From: Marinomonas transparens
Lineage (GTDB): Bacteria; Pseudomonadota; Gammaproteobacteria; Pseudomonadales; Marinomonadaceae
Length of the DNA stretch: 64,000 bases
Direction of reading: 5' to 3'
Assembly (NCBI RefSeq): GCF_016463975.1
Contig: NZ_JAEMNX010000005.1
Coordinates: forward strand, 62,001-126,000
A program made the translations under genes and the position numbers. Positions within the stretch are counted from its first letter, which is position 1. The number at the start of each line of letters is the position of its first letter. Below are positions 27,164 through 36,780 of this stretch, in pieces. The notes beneath the pieces are model-generated. The model had not been told where the DNA came from and did no database searches. It saw only the letters and a program-made list of their open reading frames with translations.

Positions 27164-27901
27164 TTAAGCGGCTACAGATCGAGCTCTATGGGCAGATTCG
27201 ATAAACCGCGCAACCCAAGCCGCTACTTCAAAAGAGTCTAGCGTTGTTTGCGCGACACTTTGACGACCTTGCTCTGCTATTTCTGCAGAGAAACTACCGC
27301 TTTTCCCTAGGCTTTCAATTAATACCGTTTCATAAGCTTTACTGAACTCAGGGTGACCTTGTAAAGTCAAAATATGCTCACCGTAAACCAAGCCTGCATG
27401 TTGGCAGAAGTCAGAATGCGCAAATACTTTCGCCCGTGGCGGTTTCGTCACCACTTGATCTTGGTGCATAGCACAAATTGAAAAAGACGTTAAATGCTCA
27501 GGCAAAGATGCCACACCTTGGACCACATCATATTGATGAATACCCACTCCCCAACCACCATGAAACTTAGCGACTTCGCCTCCTAAAGCATCAGCAATAA
27601 TTTGATGGCCAAAACAAATACCAACCAATGGCTGCTTATTTTCATCTATCTTACGAATCCACTCATTGAGCTTAAGCATCCAAGGCTCACGTTCGTACAC
27701 ATTAGAGCGAGAGCCAGTAATCAGCCATGCATCACATTGCAAAACACTGTTTGGAAATACATCGTTTCGCACATTAAAAGTTTCAAACTCAAAAGCCGTA
27801 TTTTGCTTTGTCAGCAAAGTAACAAACATTCCTGCATAGGAACCAAAGCTAGGTAATAAAGTGTCTGGCGTAATACCAGCTGCTAACAACCCTATTTTCA
27901 T
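27164..27901 (-). CDS. Class I glutamine amidotransferase (GMP synthase-like)
   Basis: A stand-alone GATase1 domain protein of 245 residues. The nucleophile elbow LVGICFGHQIIADALGG carries C96, and QGHPEFSKAYE carries H183 and E185, completing the Cys-His-Glu triad. This group is annotated as GMP synthase-like or gamma-glutamyl hydrolase-like; partners are not known. The ATG at 27901, preceded by AAGGTGG, is preferred over a GTG three codons upstream. There is no synthase domain, and guaA is not nearby. Confidence 0.85.
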   Translation of the reverse strand: MKIGLLAAGITPDTLLPSFGSYAGMFVTLLTKQNTAFEFETFNVRNDVFPNSVLQCDAWLITGSRSNVYEREPWMLKLNEWIRKIDENKQPLVGICFGHQIIADALGGEVAKFHGGWGVGIHQYDVVQGVASLPEHLTSFSICAMHQDQVVTKPPRAKVFAHSDFCQHAGLVYGEHILTLQGHPEFSKAYETVLIESLGKSGSFSAEIAEQGRQSVAQTTLDSFEVAAWVARFIESAHRARSVAA

Positions 27902-28280
27902 TAAAACCACCTTTTCAACTTTGCGATTATTAAACTACTCTCTTTCCTTTAACAAAACGGATAAATAAGATAGCACTCAACATAATCAAAAATGCCAACA
28001 TGATAAACCGATGAAACATTCATGTATTTCAAGCAAGAATTTTGCCGCTTTAACATTGAAGAAGATTTTTATAATCTTTGCTATCCGCACGAGCGTTTTA
28101 TTTTTTCATTTTATACACTATGCTAATCTCAAAAAATAACATCGCTTGCTTTAGGAAAATAAAACGATGTTCTATAAAGAAAAACGGATTAAAAGCAGCA
28201 CTTCGTAGCTTTATAATCAGTTGACCCCTAGAAACTTAGCTCTACATTTAAGATCGCGTTTTACGCTTAGGATTAAATTA
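27902..28280. other. 379-base intergenic region
   Basis: Divergent spacer between the amidotransferase and the RsgA-type gene. Apart from the tentative 29-residue ORF at 27930-28019, I see only AT-rich sequence with no clear operator or hairpin. Confidence 0.4.
27930..28019 (-). CDS. Possible small membrane peptide (29 residues)
   Basis: Reads MFHRFIMLAFLIMLSAIL and then FIRFVKGKRVV before a stop: one hydrophobic helix with a basic tail, just upstream of the amidotransferase gene on the same strand. It has no convincing Shine-Dalgarno site, so it may be a chance ORF. Confidence 0.25.
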   Translation of the reverse strand: MFHRFIMLAFLIMLSAILFIRFVKGKRVV

Positions 28281-29255
28281 ATGGATTTTACTTTCTCTTT
28301 ATTGGAACTAGGTTGGCAACCTTATTTTCAGCAACAACTGTCATTGGATGACTTGGAGTTTAATCGTATTGCACGGATTTGTTCTCACCAAGAAAGTACC
28401 TATGAACTCATAGGTGAAATGGGCTTGTTTCAACTCAACATTGATTCAAATATGCCAGCCATGACGGTGGGCGACTGGGTAGTCACAGATACTGACCATA
28501 ATTTTTTGCGCCTTCTCGATAGACGCTCTGAATTTGACAATATCGCAGCCAACATAGACACGGTATTTTTACTTTGTGCGTTGAATGAGAGTTTCAACTT
28601 GGCACTTATCAAACGTTATTTAGAACTCACCCATCAAGCTCAAGCAAACGCTGTGGTGGTATTAACTAAAGCAGACACCAGTAAAGATGCCGATGAAAAA
28701 CGCGCCCAAGTAGAGCGACTTGATCCGCTACTCATGGTTGAAGCCGTCAACGCCCTAGATGTGGACAGCCTAACTTGCTTAGCTCCATGGTTAAAAAGTG
28801 GCGAAACCGTTGCTCTATTAGGTGCCGTTGGCGCAGGTAAATCCGCTCTAATCAACACTCTAATGAAAACAACAGATAAGCAACAAAAGAGGACCATAGG
28901 TACGTCAAATTCATTACAACCCATGCCATCTGGTGCTCTACTACTCGACACCCAAGGATTACGTGAACTACAACTTACTGAGTTTGATAACAATATCATT
29001 GGCAGTTTTGCTGACATCCTAGCGCTAGCTGAACAATGCCGTTTTAGTGACTGTCAGCACCATGGAGAACCTGGTTGCGCCATTACCGCAGCAGTAGCAG
29101 ATAAACGCTTGACGAAGCAAAGAGTCGCGGAGTTTTTGAAACTTCATCACGAAGATAATGATGACAACCTAAAAGCAAAAATTAAATCCCAAGAAAAACT
29201 CAACCGAACTGCTAAAACGGATATTCGCGCCAGAAAACACAGCTCAGAGGAATGA
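28281..29255 (+). CDS. rsgA: RsgA-family circularly permuted ribosome GTPase
   Basis: GTPase that assists late maturation of the 30S ribosomal subunit. The permuted order of motifs is visible: G4 LTKAD near residue 130, then G1 GAVGAGKSALIN near 181, then G3 DTQGLRE near 223. The C-terminal zinc site CRFSDCQHHGEPGC is near 252-265. With the ATG at 28281 (AGGA upstream) it has 324 residues, beginning MDFTFSLLELGWQPYF as in the shorter RsgA subgroup; a TTG 60 bases upstream is less likely. An OB fold precedes the GTPase domain. Some bacteria have a second, canonical RsgA, so this may be the paralogue. Confidence 0.87.
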   Translation: MDFTFSLLELGWQPYFQQQLSLDDLEFNRIARICSHQESTYELIGEMGLFQLNIDSNMPAMTVGDWVVTDTDHNFLRLLDRRSEFDNIAANIDTVFLLCALNESFNLALIKRYLELTHQAQANAVVVLTKADTSKDADEKRAQVERLDPLLMVEAVNALDVDSLTCLAPWLKSGETVALLGAVGAGKSALINTLMKTTDKQQKRTIGTSNSLQPMPSGALLLDTQGLRELQLTEFDNNIIGSFADILALAEQCRFSDCQHHGEPGCAITAAVADKRLTKQRVAEFLKLHHEDNDDNLKAKIKSQEKLNRTAKTDIRARKHSSEE

Positions 29256-29273
29256 TCTCTAATCAATGCAAAG

Positions 29274-29306
29274 AAAAAGCGACTTTCAATCGGTAAGTCG
29301 CTTTTT
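29274..29306 (+). terminator. Intrinsic terminator of the rsgA-type gene
   Basis: Perfect 12-base arms AAAAAGCGACTT and AAGTCGCTTTTT with a 9-base loop and a T-rich tail. Confidence 0.9.
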
Positions 29307-29421
29307 ATTTTCTGTGTAATATGAAACCCGCTTTACAGCAAGCCAGCGAGTGTTTATAACAGATCACAATCTAACGCTGAGCACGGCGAACCTAATTCAC
29401 AGAGGCAGTTTCTGAATTCAC

Positions 29422-29949
29422 ATGTCGAAGACTTTACTTATCTACTCAACCACAGATGGCCATACCAGAAAAATCAGCCAACATATGCAACAAGTCATTG
29501 AACAACAAGGTCATACCGTTACGCTATTACCCATTGAAGAAGCCACTCAAGACAGCCTAGATCAACATGACAAACTCGTTATCGGAGCAAGTATTCGTTA
29601 CGGTAAACATCAGCAAGTCGTTGCGGACTTTATTACACAAAACAAGACTCTATTAGAAAGCAAACCAAGTGCTTTTTATACCGTCAACCTAGTCGCTCGA
29701 AAAGCAGAAAAATGCCAGCCAGAGACCAACCCATACATCATAAAATTTTTGACTCAACTCAATTGGAAACCAAACTTAAAAGGCGTATTCGCAGGTAAAT
29801 TAAATTACCAAAGTTACAGTTTTATTGATCGTAATATGATTCGTTTTATTATGTGGATGACCAAGGGACCAACTGACCCAAGTAGCAATATAGAATTTAC
29901 CAACTGGCAAAGTGTTGATGACTTCGCTACTGCGGTTTGTGATCTCTAG
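29422..29949 (+). CDS. hemG: Protoporphyrinogen IX dehydrogenase (menaquinone/quinone), HemG type
   Basis: Flavodoxin-like enzyme that oxidises protoporphyrinogen IX to protoporphyrin IX in heme synthesis, passing electrons to quinones. The protein has 175 residues. The FMN loop YSTTDGHTRKIS is at the N-terminus; VIGASIRYGKH, AFYTVNLVARK and the long-chain insert YQSYSFIDRNMIRFIMWM match E. coli HemG closely. It is a single gene, flanked by terminators. Confidence 0.93.
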   Translation: MSKTLLIYSTTDGHTRKISQHMQQVIEQQGHTVTLLPIEEATQDSLDQHDKLVIGASIRYGKHQQVVADFITQNKTLLESKPSAFYTVNLVARKAEKCQPETNPYIIKFLTQLNWKPNLKGVFAGKLNYQSYSFIDRNMIRFIMWMTKGPTDPSSNIEFTNWQSVDDFATAVCDL

Positions 29950-29955
29950 AACCTG

Positions 29956-29982
29956 AAAAGACTCTAGTAAGAAAGTCTTTTT
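29956..29982 (+). terminator. Intrinsic terminator of hemG
   Basis: Stem AAAAGACT/AGTCTTTT with a 10-base loop, ending in T. Confidence 0.75.
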
Positions 29983-30046
29983 GTCATAGGGAACTTATAG
30001 AATAACAGCAAGGTCAGAAGATAACCCAAAAAAGGCGACAAAACCC

Positions 30047-30922
30047 ATGACAAAAATTGTGATTTTTAGTGGATTTACTTTGCTGTTAACCGCTTGTGCT
30101 ATGCCCAAGGAAATCAAAGAAAATGAAGCCATTGCGCAAGAAGTGATGCAAACCCCGAACCTCATTCATAATGAATACGTTACCGTAGACCAACCACAAC
30201 CCAGCCATCGGCTGCACTATGTCAGCAACGAAGCCATCAATAACGCTCGACCAACTGTGGTATTTGTTCATGGCACACCGGGAGACTGGTCATCCTTTGC
30301 TCGATACTTTTTAGAAAAAAAGCTGATACAGGATTACCAAATTACTTCGATTGATCGCCCTGGCTGGGGGAAATCAGGTTATGCAGGTAACGTGTTCCCC
30401 ACCAACCTGCAAACTCAATCTGATGAAATAGGCCCAATGTTAAAAGACATATGGCAAAAAAACGGCCATAAAAAAGTCATTTTGGTGGGACATTCCCTCG
30501 GTGCGTCTTTGGTGCCCATGCTGGCAGCGGATTACCCAGAGTACACCAGAGGCGTCATCATACTCGCGGGAGATTTAGAGCCTAAACTGGCCGAGCCCCG
30601 TTGGTATAATACCCTGTTAGATTGGATTCCCAATGCCATCATTCCTGATGAATGGGCAAACTCCAATTTAGAAGTGTTGGATCTGTCCCATAGTTTAGAA
30701 CAAGCACAAAACAAACTAGCTAACCTGACCCTACCTGTATTGATTTTACAAGGCACCAAGGATGAGTTAGTGAACCCAGAAAGCGCAAACTATGCAAAAA
30801 CGCTATTCAAAAAAAACAACCTAGAAGTACAATGGATTCAAGGTGCTAGTCATATTATCAACCTAACCCATGTGGCAAATGTAAAAGGCGCTATTCGCAA
30901 AATGGATGAGCTAACCAAGTAA
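30047..30922 (+). CDS. Alpha/beta hydrolase, predicted lipoprotein
   Basis: A 291-residue alpha/beta-hydrolase with an N-terminal lipoprotein signal (lipobox LLTAC, Cys near residue 17). The oxyanion segment is VFVHGTPGDWSS. The nucleophile elbow LVGHSLGASLVP carries S150, GTKDELVNPE supplies the acid, and GASHIINLTH the histidine. It is therefore probably active, membrane-anchored and periplasmic. The substrate is unknown. Confidence 0.87.
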   Translation: MTKIVIFSGFTLLLTACAMPKEIKENEAIAQEVMQTPNLIHNEYVTVDQPQPSHRLHYVSNEAINNARPTVVFVHGTPGDWSSFARYFLEKKLIQDYQITSIDRPGWGKSGYAGNVFPTNLQTQSDEIGPMLKDIWQKNGHKKVILVGHSLGASLVPMLAADYPEYTRGVIILAGDLEPKLAEPRWYNTLLDWIPNAIIPDEWANSNLEVLDLSHSLEQAQNKLANLTLPVLILQGTKDELVNPESANYAKTLFKKNNLEVQWIQGASHIINLTHVANVKGAIRKMDELTK

Positions 30923-30930
30923 CCCTTAAT

Positions 30931-30964
30931 GAATAAAAGGGCTTAGCACTAAGTCCTTTTATTC
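30931..30964 (+). terminator. Intrinsic terminator of the hydrolase gene
   Basis: Long stem GAATAAAAGGGCTTAG/CTAAGTCCTTTTATTC with a single G-U pair and a very small loop. Confidence 0.8.
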
Positions 30965-31060
30965 AGGCTGCAATATAAAGGCTATTAGGTTAATCTGTCA
31001 TCATCAGCAACATCGTCGCTTCCGCCATAAAAAACAGCCATTCAAAGAGACCCTTGATCA

Positions 31061-31861
31061 ATGAAAAGCATGCTAAAACTCACCACAATCACCCTCATTT
31101 CAGCATTACTCATAGCATGCAGTACTTCTCCAACAGGTAGAAAGCAGCTTATCTTGCTCCCTGATTCACAATTGGATGAAATGGGCATAGCGTCTTTTCA
31201 AGAAATGAAAACAGCCACACCGCAAACTCAAAACACAAAAAAAATTAATGACGTAGAGTGCGTCGCTAATCGCCTAATCGCTGAATTGCCCGAAAAATAT
31301 CGCGCGCAAGCGTGGGAAGTGCGAGTCTTTGAAGACGAGCAGGTCAATGCTTTTGCCCTACCCGGGTATAAAATCGGTGTTTACACAGGTCTTTTAAAAG
31401 TCGCCAGTAATCAATCTCAACTGGCAGCGGTAATGGGACACGAAGTGGGCCATGTGTTGGCTCGCCATGGTAATGAAAGAGTCTCAACACAACTGGCCAC
31501 CAGCCAAACATTACAAGTCGCCCAAGCACTTAGCGGCGAAGAAAGTCAAACCAAACAACTGATTTTCCAAGGCCTAGGAATTGGTGCTCAAGTAGGCATC
31601 ATTTTACCTTTCAGCCGTACTCATGAATCAGAAGCGGATCAAATGGGACTCGACCTAATGGCGAAAGCGGGCTTTGATCCAAGAGAAAGCGTTAAGCTTT
31701 GGCAAAACATGAGTAAACAGGGTAAAAGCAATACCCCAGAATTTCTATCAACCCACCCTTCTAATCAAACACGAATCGAAGACCTAAGCGCAGCAATGCA
31801 AGAGCCATTGGCCATCTACCAAACGCTGAAAGCAGCAGGCAGACTAGCAAACTGCTATTAA
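31061..31861 (+). CDS. M48 family metalloprotease lipoprotein (LoiP/YggG-like)
   Basis: Membrane-anchored zinc protease of 266 residues. The lipobox LLIAC gives a Cys near residue 20, followed by CSTSPTGRKQLILLP, typical of YggG/LoiP. The zinc motif HEVGH is at 127-131, and the third ligand is E191 in RTHESEADQMGLDLMAKAGF. STHPSNQTRIEDL near the C-terminus is also characteristic. It probably helps envelope protein quality control. It ends 67 bases before the antiporter gene. Confidence 0.9.
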   Translation: MKSMLKLTTITLISALLIACSTSPTGRKQLILLPDSQLDEMGIASFQEMKTATPQTQNTKKINDVECVANRLIAELPEKYRAQAWEVRVFEDEQVNAFALPGYKIGVYTGLLKVASNQSQLAAVMGHEVGHVLARHGNERVSTQLATSQTLQVAQALSGEESQTKQLIFQGLGIGAQVGIILPFSRTHESEADQMGLDLMAKAGFDPRESVKLWQNMSKQGKSNTPEFLSTHPSNQTRIEDLSAAMQEPLAIYQTLKAAGRLANCY

Positions 31862-31928
31862 CGCTTACTGCCCAATATTAAATGATCTAATACGCTCTTT
31901 TTAATGAATTTTTAAGGAACCACTCCCA

Positions 31929-33803
31929 ATGACAGATGCTCTACTATTATCCTTCGTATTTTTAATTGCTGGGGTACTCTCGGTTCCTATCGCCTCTCGC
32001 CTAGGTCTTGGCTCTGTATTGGGTTACTTATTAGCAGGGATTATAATTAGCCCCTTACTTAACTTGCTCAACGTCAACATTGAGTCCATTCAGCACATTG
32101 CGGAACTCGGCGTGGTATTAATGTTGTTTCTTGTTGGACTGGAGCTAAAGCCTAAGAAACTTTGGGCATTAAGGTCTAAACTAATCGGCTTAGGAGGTGG
32201 TCAAGTCGCGTTCACAGCCTTATTTTTAATGATGCTAGGCATGCTGTTAGACCAGAGTTGGCGTATCAGTTTAGCGATTGGACTTGTGCTCGCTTTATCC
32301 TCCACCGCCATCGTGATTCAGACCCTCACAGAAAAAGGTCTAATGAAATCTGATGGCGGACAGTCCTCCTTTTCTGTGTTGCTGGCTCAAGACATCATCG
32401 TCATTCCTATGTTGGCCTTTATTCCGTTATTAGCTACCCCTGAGCTATTGGAAGCCTTAAGCCATAATGCGATACCAACAGACCACCAAACAACGGCTCA
32501 TTTTCTAACATCCTTAAATGCTTGGCAGACAGTCCTATTAAATATCACCGCTATTGCTACCGTGATACTAGGTGGTCACTTTTTAGCGACACCTATTTTT
32601 CGCTTTATTGCCATGGCGCAACTACGAGAACTCTTTACTGCAACGGCTTTGATGTTTGTTATCGGCACCACATTACTCATGTCTTTCGTCGGTTTATCTC
32701 CCGCTCTAGGCACCTTCTTAGCGGGTGTTGTCCTTGCTAACTCCCCCTATCGTCATCAGCTAGAAAGTGACATTGCACCTTTTAAAGGACTCTTACTAGG
32801 ATTGTTTTTCATGACAGTAGGGGCTGGTATTAATTTTCATCTTCTATTTAGTCATTTCTTCTCTATTCTTGGCTTAACCATTGTCTTAATCCTTATCAAA
32901 GGGCTCACTCTTTTATTATTAGGCAAGCTTTTCAACATCCGTGGATCAAACAATTGGTTATTCGCCCTAGGATTGGCTCAGGCCGGTGAGTTTGGTTTCG
33001 TGCTGCTCTCTTTTACCGTCGCTAATGGTGTAATTCCACAGCCAATTGCAGATCGTTTACTGCTTGTCGTAGCCTTATCCATGCTACTGACACCCGTTTT
33101 ATTTATTATTTATGATCGCGTTGTTGCCCCGCGCTATGCTGAGGACAAAACCGTAGGAAAAGATGAAGATATGCCGGATGAAAACCAGATTATCATTGCT
33201 GGCTCTGGGCGTATGGGCAGTACCATAGACCGTATTCTACGACTCGCGAATTACCACTCTACCGTCATTGACTTTAGTGTCGAACGCCTTGAAGCATTGG
33301 AAAAGTTTGGTGTGAAGCATTACTTTGGTGATGCAACAAGACCGGATCTATTGCATGCGGCAGGCATTGATGACGCCTCCTTGCTTATTATCGCTATCGA
33401 TGACCCTGAACAAGTCACAAAATTAGTCAAATACACCATTGCACACTACCCTAAGTTACATGTCATCGCGCGTGCCTTCGATAATCACCACGTTTACGAT
33501 TTATGGTCCTATGGTTGTCGCGATATTATTCGAGAAAATTTTGATAGTAGCTTACGAATGGGGCGCTCGGCCTTTGAAGCCCTAGGACTTTCTCGGGAGA
33601 AAGCAGAAGAGATGATTAAGGTATTTAATGAGCATGATAGTGTTGCTATGGAGGCGGTAGCCGATGCCCATCAGATAGGTGTACCTTTCCATGAAAATAA
33701 AGCTTTTATCGCCCGTGTTCGCAAATATCTTGAGCAACAAGACCCGCAATTAAAAGCTCAGATGGAGGAGATTAAGACCAAAAGTAGCTGCGAAACACCT
33801 TAA
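31929..33803 (+). CDS. Kef-like monovalent cation:proton antiporter (CPA2)
   Basis: Inner-membrane K+/H+ antiporter or K+ efflux protein of 624 residues. About 12 helices occupy residues 3-400, with GVVLMLFLVGLELKPKKLW and a LALSSTAIVIQTL motif. A cytoplasmic RCK/TrkA-N domain begins IIIAGSGRMGSTIDRIL near residue 421 and contains YFGDATRPDLLHAAG, followed by a C-terminal extension. It resembles KefB/KefC but no KefG/KefF-like ancillary gene is next to it. Its stop overlaps that of the convergent gene by TTAA. Confidence 0.9.
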   Translation: MTDALLLSFVFLIAGVLSVPIASRLGLGSVLGYLLAGIIISPLLNLLNVNIESIQHIAELGVVLMLFLVGLELKPKKLWALRSKLIGLGGGQVAFTALFLMMLGMLLDQSWRISLAIGLVLALSSTAIVIQTLTEKGLMKSDGGQSSFSVLLAQDIIVIPMLAFIPLLATPELLEALSHNAIPTDHQTTAHFLTSLNAWQTVLLNITAIATVILGGHFLATPIFRFIAMAQLRELFTATALMFVIGTTLLMSFVGLSPALGTFLAGVVLANSPYRHQLESDIAPFKGLLLGLFFMTVGAGINFHLLFSHFFSILGLTIVLILIKGLTLLLLGKLFNIRGSNNWLFALGLAQAGEFGFVLLSFTVANGVIPQPIADRLLLVVALSMLLTPVLFIIYDRVVAPRYAEDKTVGKDEDMPDENQIIIAGSGRMGSTIDRILRLANYHSTVIDFSVERLEALEKFGVKHYFGDATRPDLLHAAGIDDASLLIIAIDDPEQVTKLVKYTIAHYPKLHVIARAFDNHHVYDLWSYGCRDIIRENFDSSLRMGRSAFEALGLSREKAEEMIKVFNEHDSVAMEAVADAHQIGVPFHENKAFIARVRKYLEQQDPQLKAQMEEIKTKSSCETP

Positions 33804-34864
33804 AATGTCGGCTGCCAACCAGCAAGGATATTCGCCAATGAGTACTCCTTGGCCTCTTCCCATGTTAGCTGTGGACGATAGTTAGGTTCCAATGCCGTAG
33901 CACTCGCCGCACCGGCCCCAGTAGAAGAATACTCCGCAAAACGAGCATGCTCTTCTGGCGTAAACCAAATTCGTTCACCCTCAATAGAAGTGCCATGCAT
34001 TTTATCCCAACCAAAAATATGATCGTCCATGGCGGTGTTCAAAAAGGTACTTTTACCAATAGCATTAGGGTCTGCATAGCGACCATCTAGAAACGTCGTC
34101 GTTGGATGCCAAGGTCGTCCCAACGCATAGCTCTTTGCACTCACCCGCGCATCCTCTTTTAATAAACGACATTGGAAAAAACTCAAACCATACTCTTGTT
34201 TATGACTGGTACTGGGTGCCGTAAGATAACCCATAGGCCCATTTTGAGAGGGACAATAGCGCGAAACAATGTCGCAATAATTAAACACCACCACGCCACT
34301 GCCGAAAATAAAGTCTACCGTGCCACTAATACGTGATTGAGTAAAATAAGCACGCCCTCCAAGACTGCAAAAAGTGTCTTGATAGCCTTCTAAAGAGACA
34401 TCTAAAAACGCTGCTTTATCACTCATTTCTCCCAGCAACAAAGCCACTGCTTGAGTATGCTGATGCAATTTAGTGCGGTCAGAGTCGCTTTTTAATGCGT
34501 TTTCCAACAGGTCAAAATCATTGCGAATAGTCAAAAATTGCGCCATAAATCCAGACGCATTGACTTCAATCGTTTGTGTTTGAAAAGTACCAATAATCTC
34601 GCCCCTGTCGCCTTTTTCTGCCGCAACAAGAGTTTGAGTAATAATAGTCTGGTCTCGCCCTGAACCAATCAGATGTACATTCTTTCTATTGATCACCAAG
34701 CGCTCATGATAAGTACCCGAATGAATACAAACCCGATAAATACTGTCATCATCAGGCGCGTCACGTAACGCATCAGCTATGGTACTGAACTGTTCTACCG
34801 TAGGCGTTTTTGATACGACAGCATCGTATAAAACCACCATTTCAGTATTCAAAGAGTTGTCCAT
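33800..34864 (-). CDS. Pectin methylesterase (CE8) without signal peptide
   Basis: Demethylates pectin or oligogalacturonides. The 354-residue right-handed beta-helix protein has the CE8 signatures HSGTYHERLVI, the catalytic-region QAVALL, EGYQDTFCSLGGRAYF with the first catalytic Asp, GTVDFIFGSG with the second, and ALGRPW with the arginine. The N-terminus MDNSLNTEMVVLYDAVVSK is not a signal peptide, so the enzyme is predicted intracellular and would act on imported methylated oligomers. It is a single gene, converging on the antiporter gene with stop codons sharing TTAA. Confidence 0.9.
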   Translation of the reverse strand: MDNSLNTEMVVLYDAVVSKTPTVEQFSTIADALRDAPDDDSIYRVCIHSGTYHERLVINRKNVHLIGSGRDQTIITQTLVAAEKGDRGEIIGTFQTQTIEVNASGFMAQFLTIRNDFDLLENALKSDSDRTKLHQHTQAVALLLGEMSDKAAFLDVSLEGYQDTFCSLGGRAYFTQSRISGTVDFIFGSGVVVFNYCDIVSRYCPSQNGPMGYLTAPSTSHKQEYGLSFFQCRLLKEDARVSAKSYALGRPWHPTTTFLDGRYADPNAIGKSTFLNTAMDDHIFGWDKMHGTSIEGERIWFTPEEHARFAEYSSTGAGAASATALEPNYRPQLTWEEAKEYSLANILAGWQPTF

Positions 34865-35035
34865 TTTCTTTTACATCCTTCTGATCTGACCTTAACTTTC
34901 GGCTAAAAAGAAATCTAAAGCAACATCAGTATCCAGCTGATTATTAACATAACCTTACAAAGTAAAACAATAGCTCACAATAATCAATAAGGGCGCCATA
35001 ATGGAAGGACAAGGAAAAGAAATTACCACTCTGTT

Positions 35036-35398
35036 TTAATGCAAATTAAATTTCTGAAGGCATTCATTCCATTTACCACCATGGAACCTTTCACAGGCTT
35101 CTTCAGTGTCAAAACTAATCTGCTTCATAGCTTGCTTTAACTTAATATCAATGTCTCTTAGCTTGCTCTCAATAAGACGACAAAGTTGATCCGTTTCTTT
35201 CTTGTCGTAAGCCGTCGACAGTTGTTCATCGGTTTCAAATACACAAACGATGTTCAATGAGCGAGGAAAATCATTGTAATTAACCAAATGAGTCAACCAT
35301 ACAAAGCCGTCAATAGAAGCCAATGCCGATTCACATACTTGGGTTAATGCCTCTCGCAGTGCGTTATCGATTTTTTTATCTGTTTTTTTCATCATCAA
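35036..35398 (-). CDS. Conserved hypothetical protein
   Basis: A 120-residue soluble protein. The N-terminus KKTDKKIDNALREALTQVCE and the core DGFVWLTHLVNYNDFPRSL, with a VCVFETDEQL segment, look like a conserved family found in Pseudomonas-like bacteria, but I cannot assign a function. Two or three tandem ATGs at the start leave the exact initiation codon open. It is divergent from the MFS gene. Confidence 0.65.
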   Translation of the reverse strand: MMMKKTDKKIDNALREALTQVCESALASIDGFVWLTHLVNYNDFPRSLNIVCVFETDEQLSTAYDKKETDQLCRLIESKLRDIDIKLKQAMKQISFDTEEACERFHGGKWNECLQKFNLH

Positions 35399-35539
35399 AT
35401 ATCAATTATTTAGTAGGCCATAAGGTATCTCTTTGTTGTACAACCGCCAACTTTGCCAAGTGCACTACAAACTCAATCATACCAAACAATTATCTGATAT
35501 AATTTCAAAACACCGTTTTATATTTTACAGAGACCCTCC

Positions 35540-36748
35540 TTGAAAAACACGTTTCGCTCGTTAAGCAACCCGCAATATCGCCTTTGGGCCATTGGTGCCT
35601 TCATTTCAAATATTGGAACCTGGTTACAACGTACCGCCCAAGACTGGATTGTTATCGCAGAACTGTCTGATGGCAATGCCACAGCAGTCGGTATTGTTGT
35701 TGCCTTGCAATTTGCGCCACAATTTATTTTTCTACCCATTATTGGTTGGGCTGCAGATTATTTTGACCGCCGAAAATTACTGATTACCACCCAAACCCTA
35801 CGGGGCTTATTAGCACTGCTTCAAGCTGTGATGATTTTAAATGGTCATCTTGAACTATGGCATATGTACATATTTGCCTTTTTACTTGGCTGCTTTACAG
35901 CTTTCGATACCCCTGCCAGACATGCTTTTGTTGCCGACTTGGTCGCTGACAAAGACCTGCCTAATGCCGTCTCTTTAAACTCTATTTCCTTTAACAGCGC
36001 ACGTATGATTGGCCCAGCTATCGCAGGCTTTTTGATTTTACTAATAGGGGCTGGCTGGGTATTTGCACTAAATGCTCTATCGTTTTTACCCATTCTGGCG
36101 ATTATGTTCATTATCAAGGCTAAACCAACAGATACCCCAAAAGTAAACAATGACACTCAGCCTACAAAAAAAACCACCTTATTCGATGGTTTTCATTACA
36201 TTCGTCAACGTCCTGACATGATAGTGGCCATTAGCATGTTCTTTTTCTTCGCCATGTTTGGTCTCAACTTCACCGTTTACTTATCTGCAATGACAGTAAA
36301 TGTATTCACAGGCAACTCCCAACAATTTGGTATCCTCATGTCCATCATGGCAATCGGCTCTATTGTGGGTGCCATGATTACCGCCAGTCGAGATGAACCC
36401 AACATCCGCTTCATATCATTTTCTGCCATTGGCTTTGGGGTCACCGCCCTCGTCACATCCATTATTCCTAATTTCTGGGTGTTCGCCCTATTACTCAGTG
36501 TCATAGGCATGACAACGCAACTTTTTACCACCTCAGTACACAGTCTTGTGCAACTCTCAGCACAAAAGTACATTCGAGGCCGAGTTATCGCTATTCTGCT
36601 TGCTACTTCAGTAGGTGGCACCGCTATTGGTGGCCCATTAGTCGGTTGGGTTGCGGATTTACTTGGCGCCCGTTGGGCCATTGCTTGTGGTGGGATTGTT
36701 GCCTTAAGCACTGCAGCCTATGGAATAGGCTACTTAAAACGTAAGTAA
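35540..36748 (+). CDS. MFS transporter (EntS/MFS_3-like)
   Basis: A 402-residue inner-membrane permease with about 12 helices. FISNIGTWLQRTAQDWIV, a GWAADYFDRRKLL motif A and the FDTPARHAFVADLV segment are typical of the MFS_3 group that includes the enterobactin exporter EntS. The start is a TTG at 35540 with only a weak ribosome site; no internal methionine would keep the first helix. The substrate is unknown. It stands alone, divergent from the preceding hypothetical gene. Confidence 0.88.
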   Translation: MKNTFRSLSNPQYRLWAIGAFISNIGTWLQRTAQDWIVIAELSDGNATAVGIVVALQFAPQFIFLPIIGWAADYFDRRKLLITTQTLRGLLALLQAVMILNGHLELWHMYIFAFLLGCFTAFDTPARHAFVADLVADKDLPNAVSLNSISFNSARMIGPAIAGFLILLIGAGWVFALNALSFLPILAIMFIIKAKPTDTPKVNNDTQPTKKTTLFDGFHYIRQRPDMIVAISMFFFFAMFGLNFTVYLSAMTVNVFTGNSQQFGILMSIMAIGSIVGAMITASRDEPNIRFISFSAIGFGVTALVTSIIPNFWVFALLLSVIGMTTQLFTTSVHSLVQLSAQKYIRGRVIAILLATSVGGTAIGGPLVGWVADLLGARWAIACGGIVALSTAAYGIGYLKRK

Positions 36749-36780
36749 AAGAAACGCTCTACTAAACTCCCCAGCTATTC

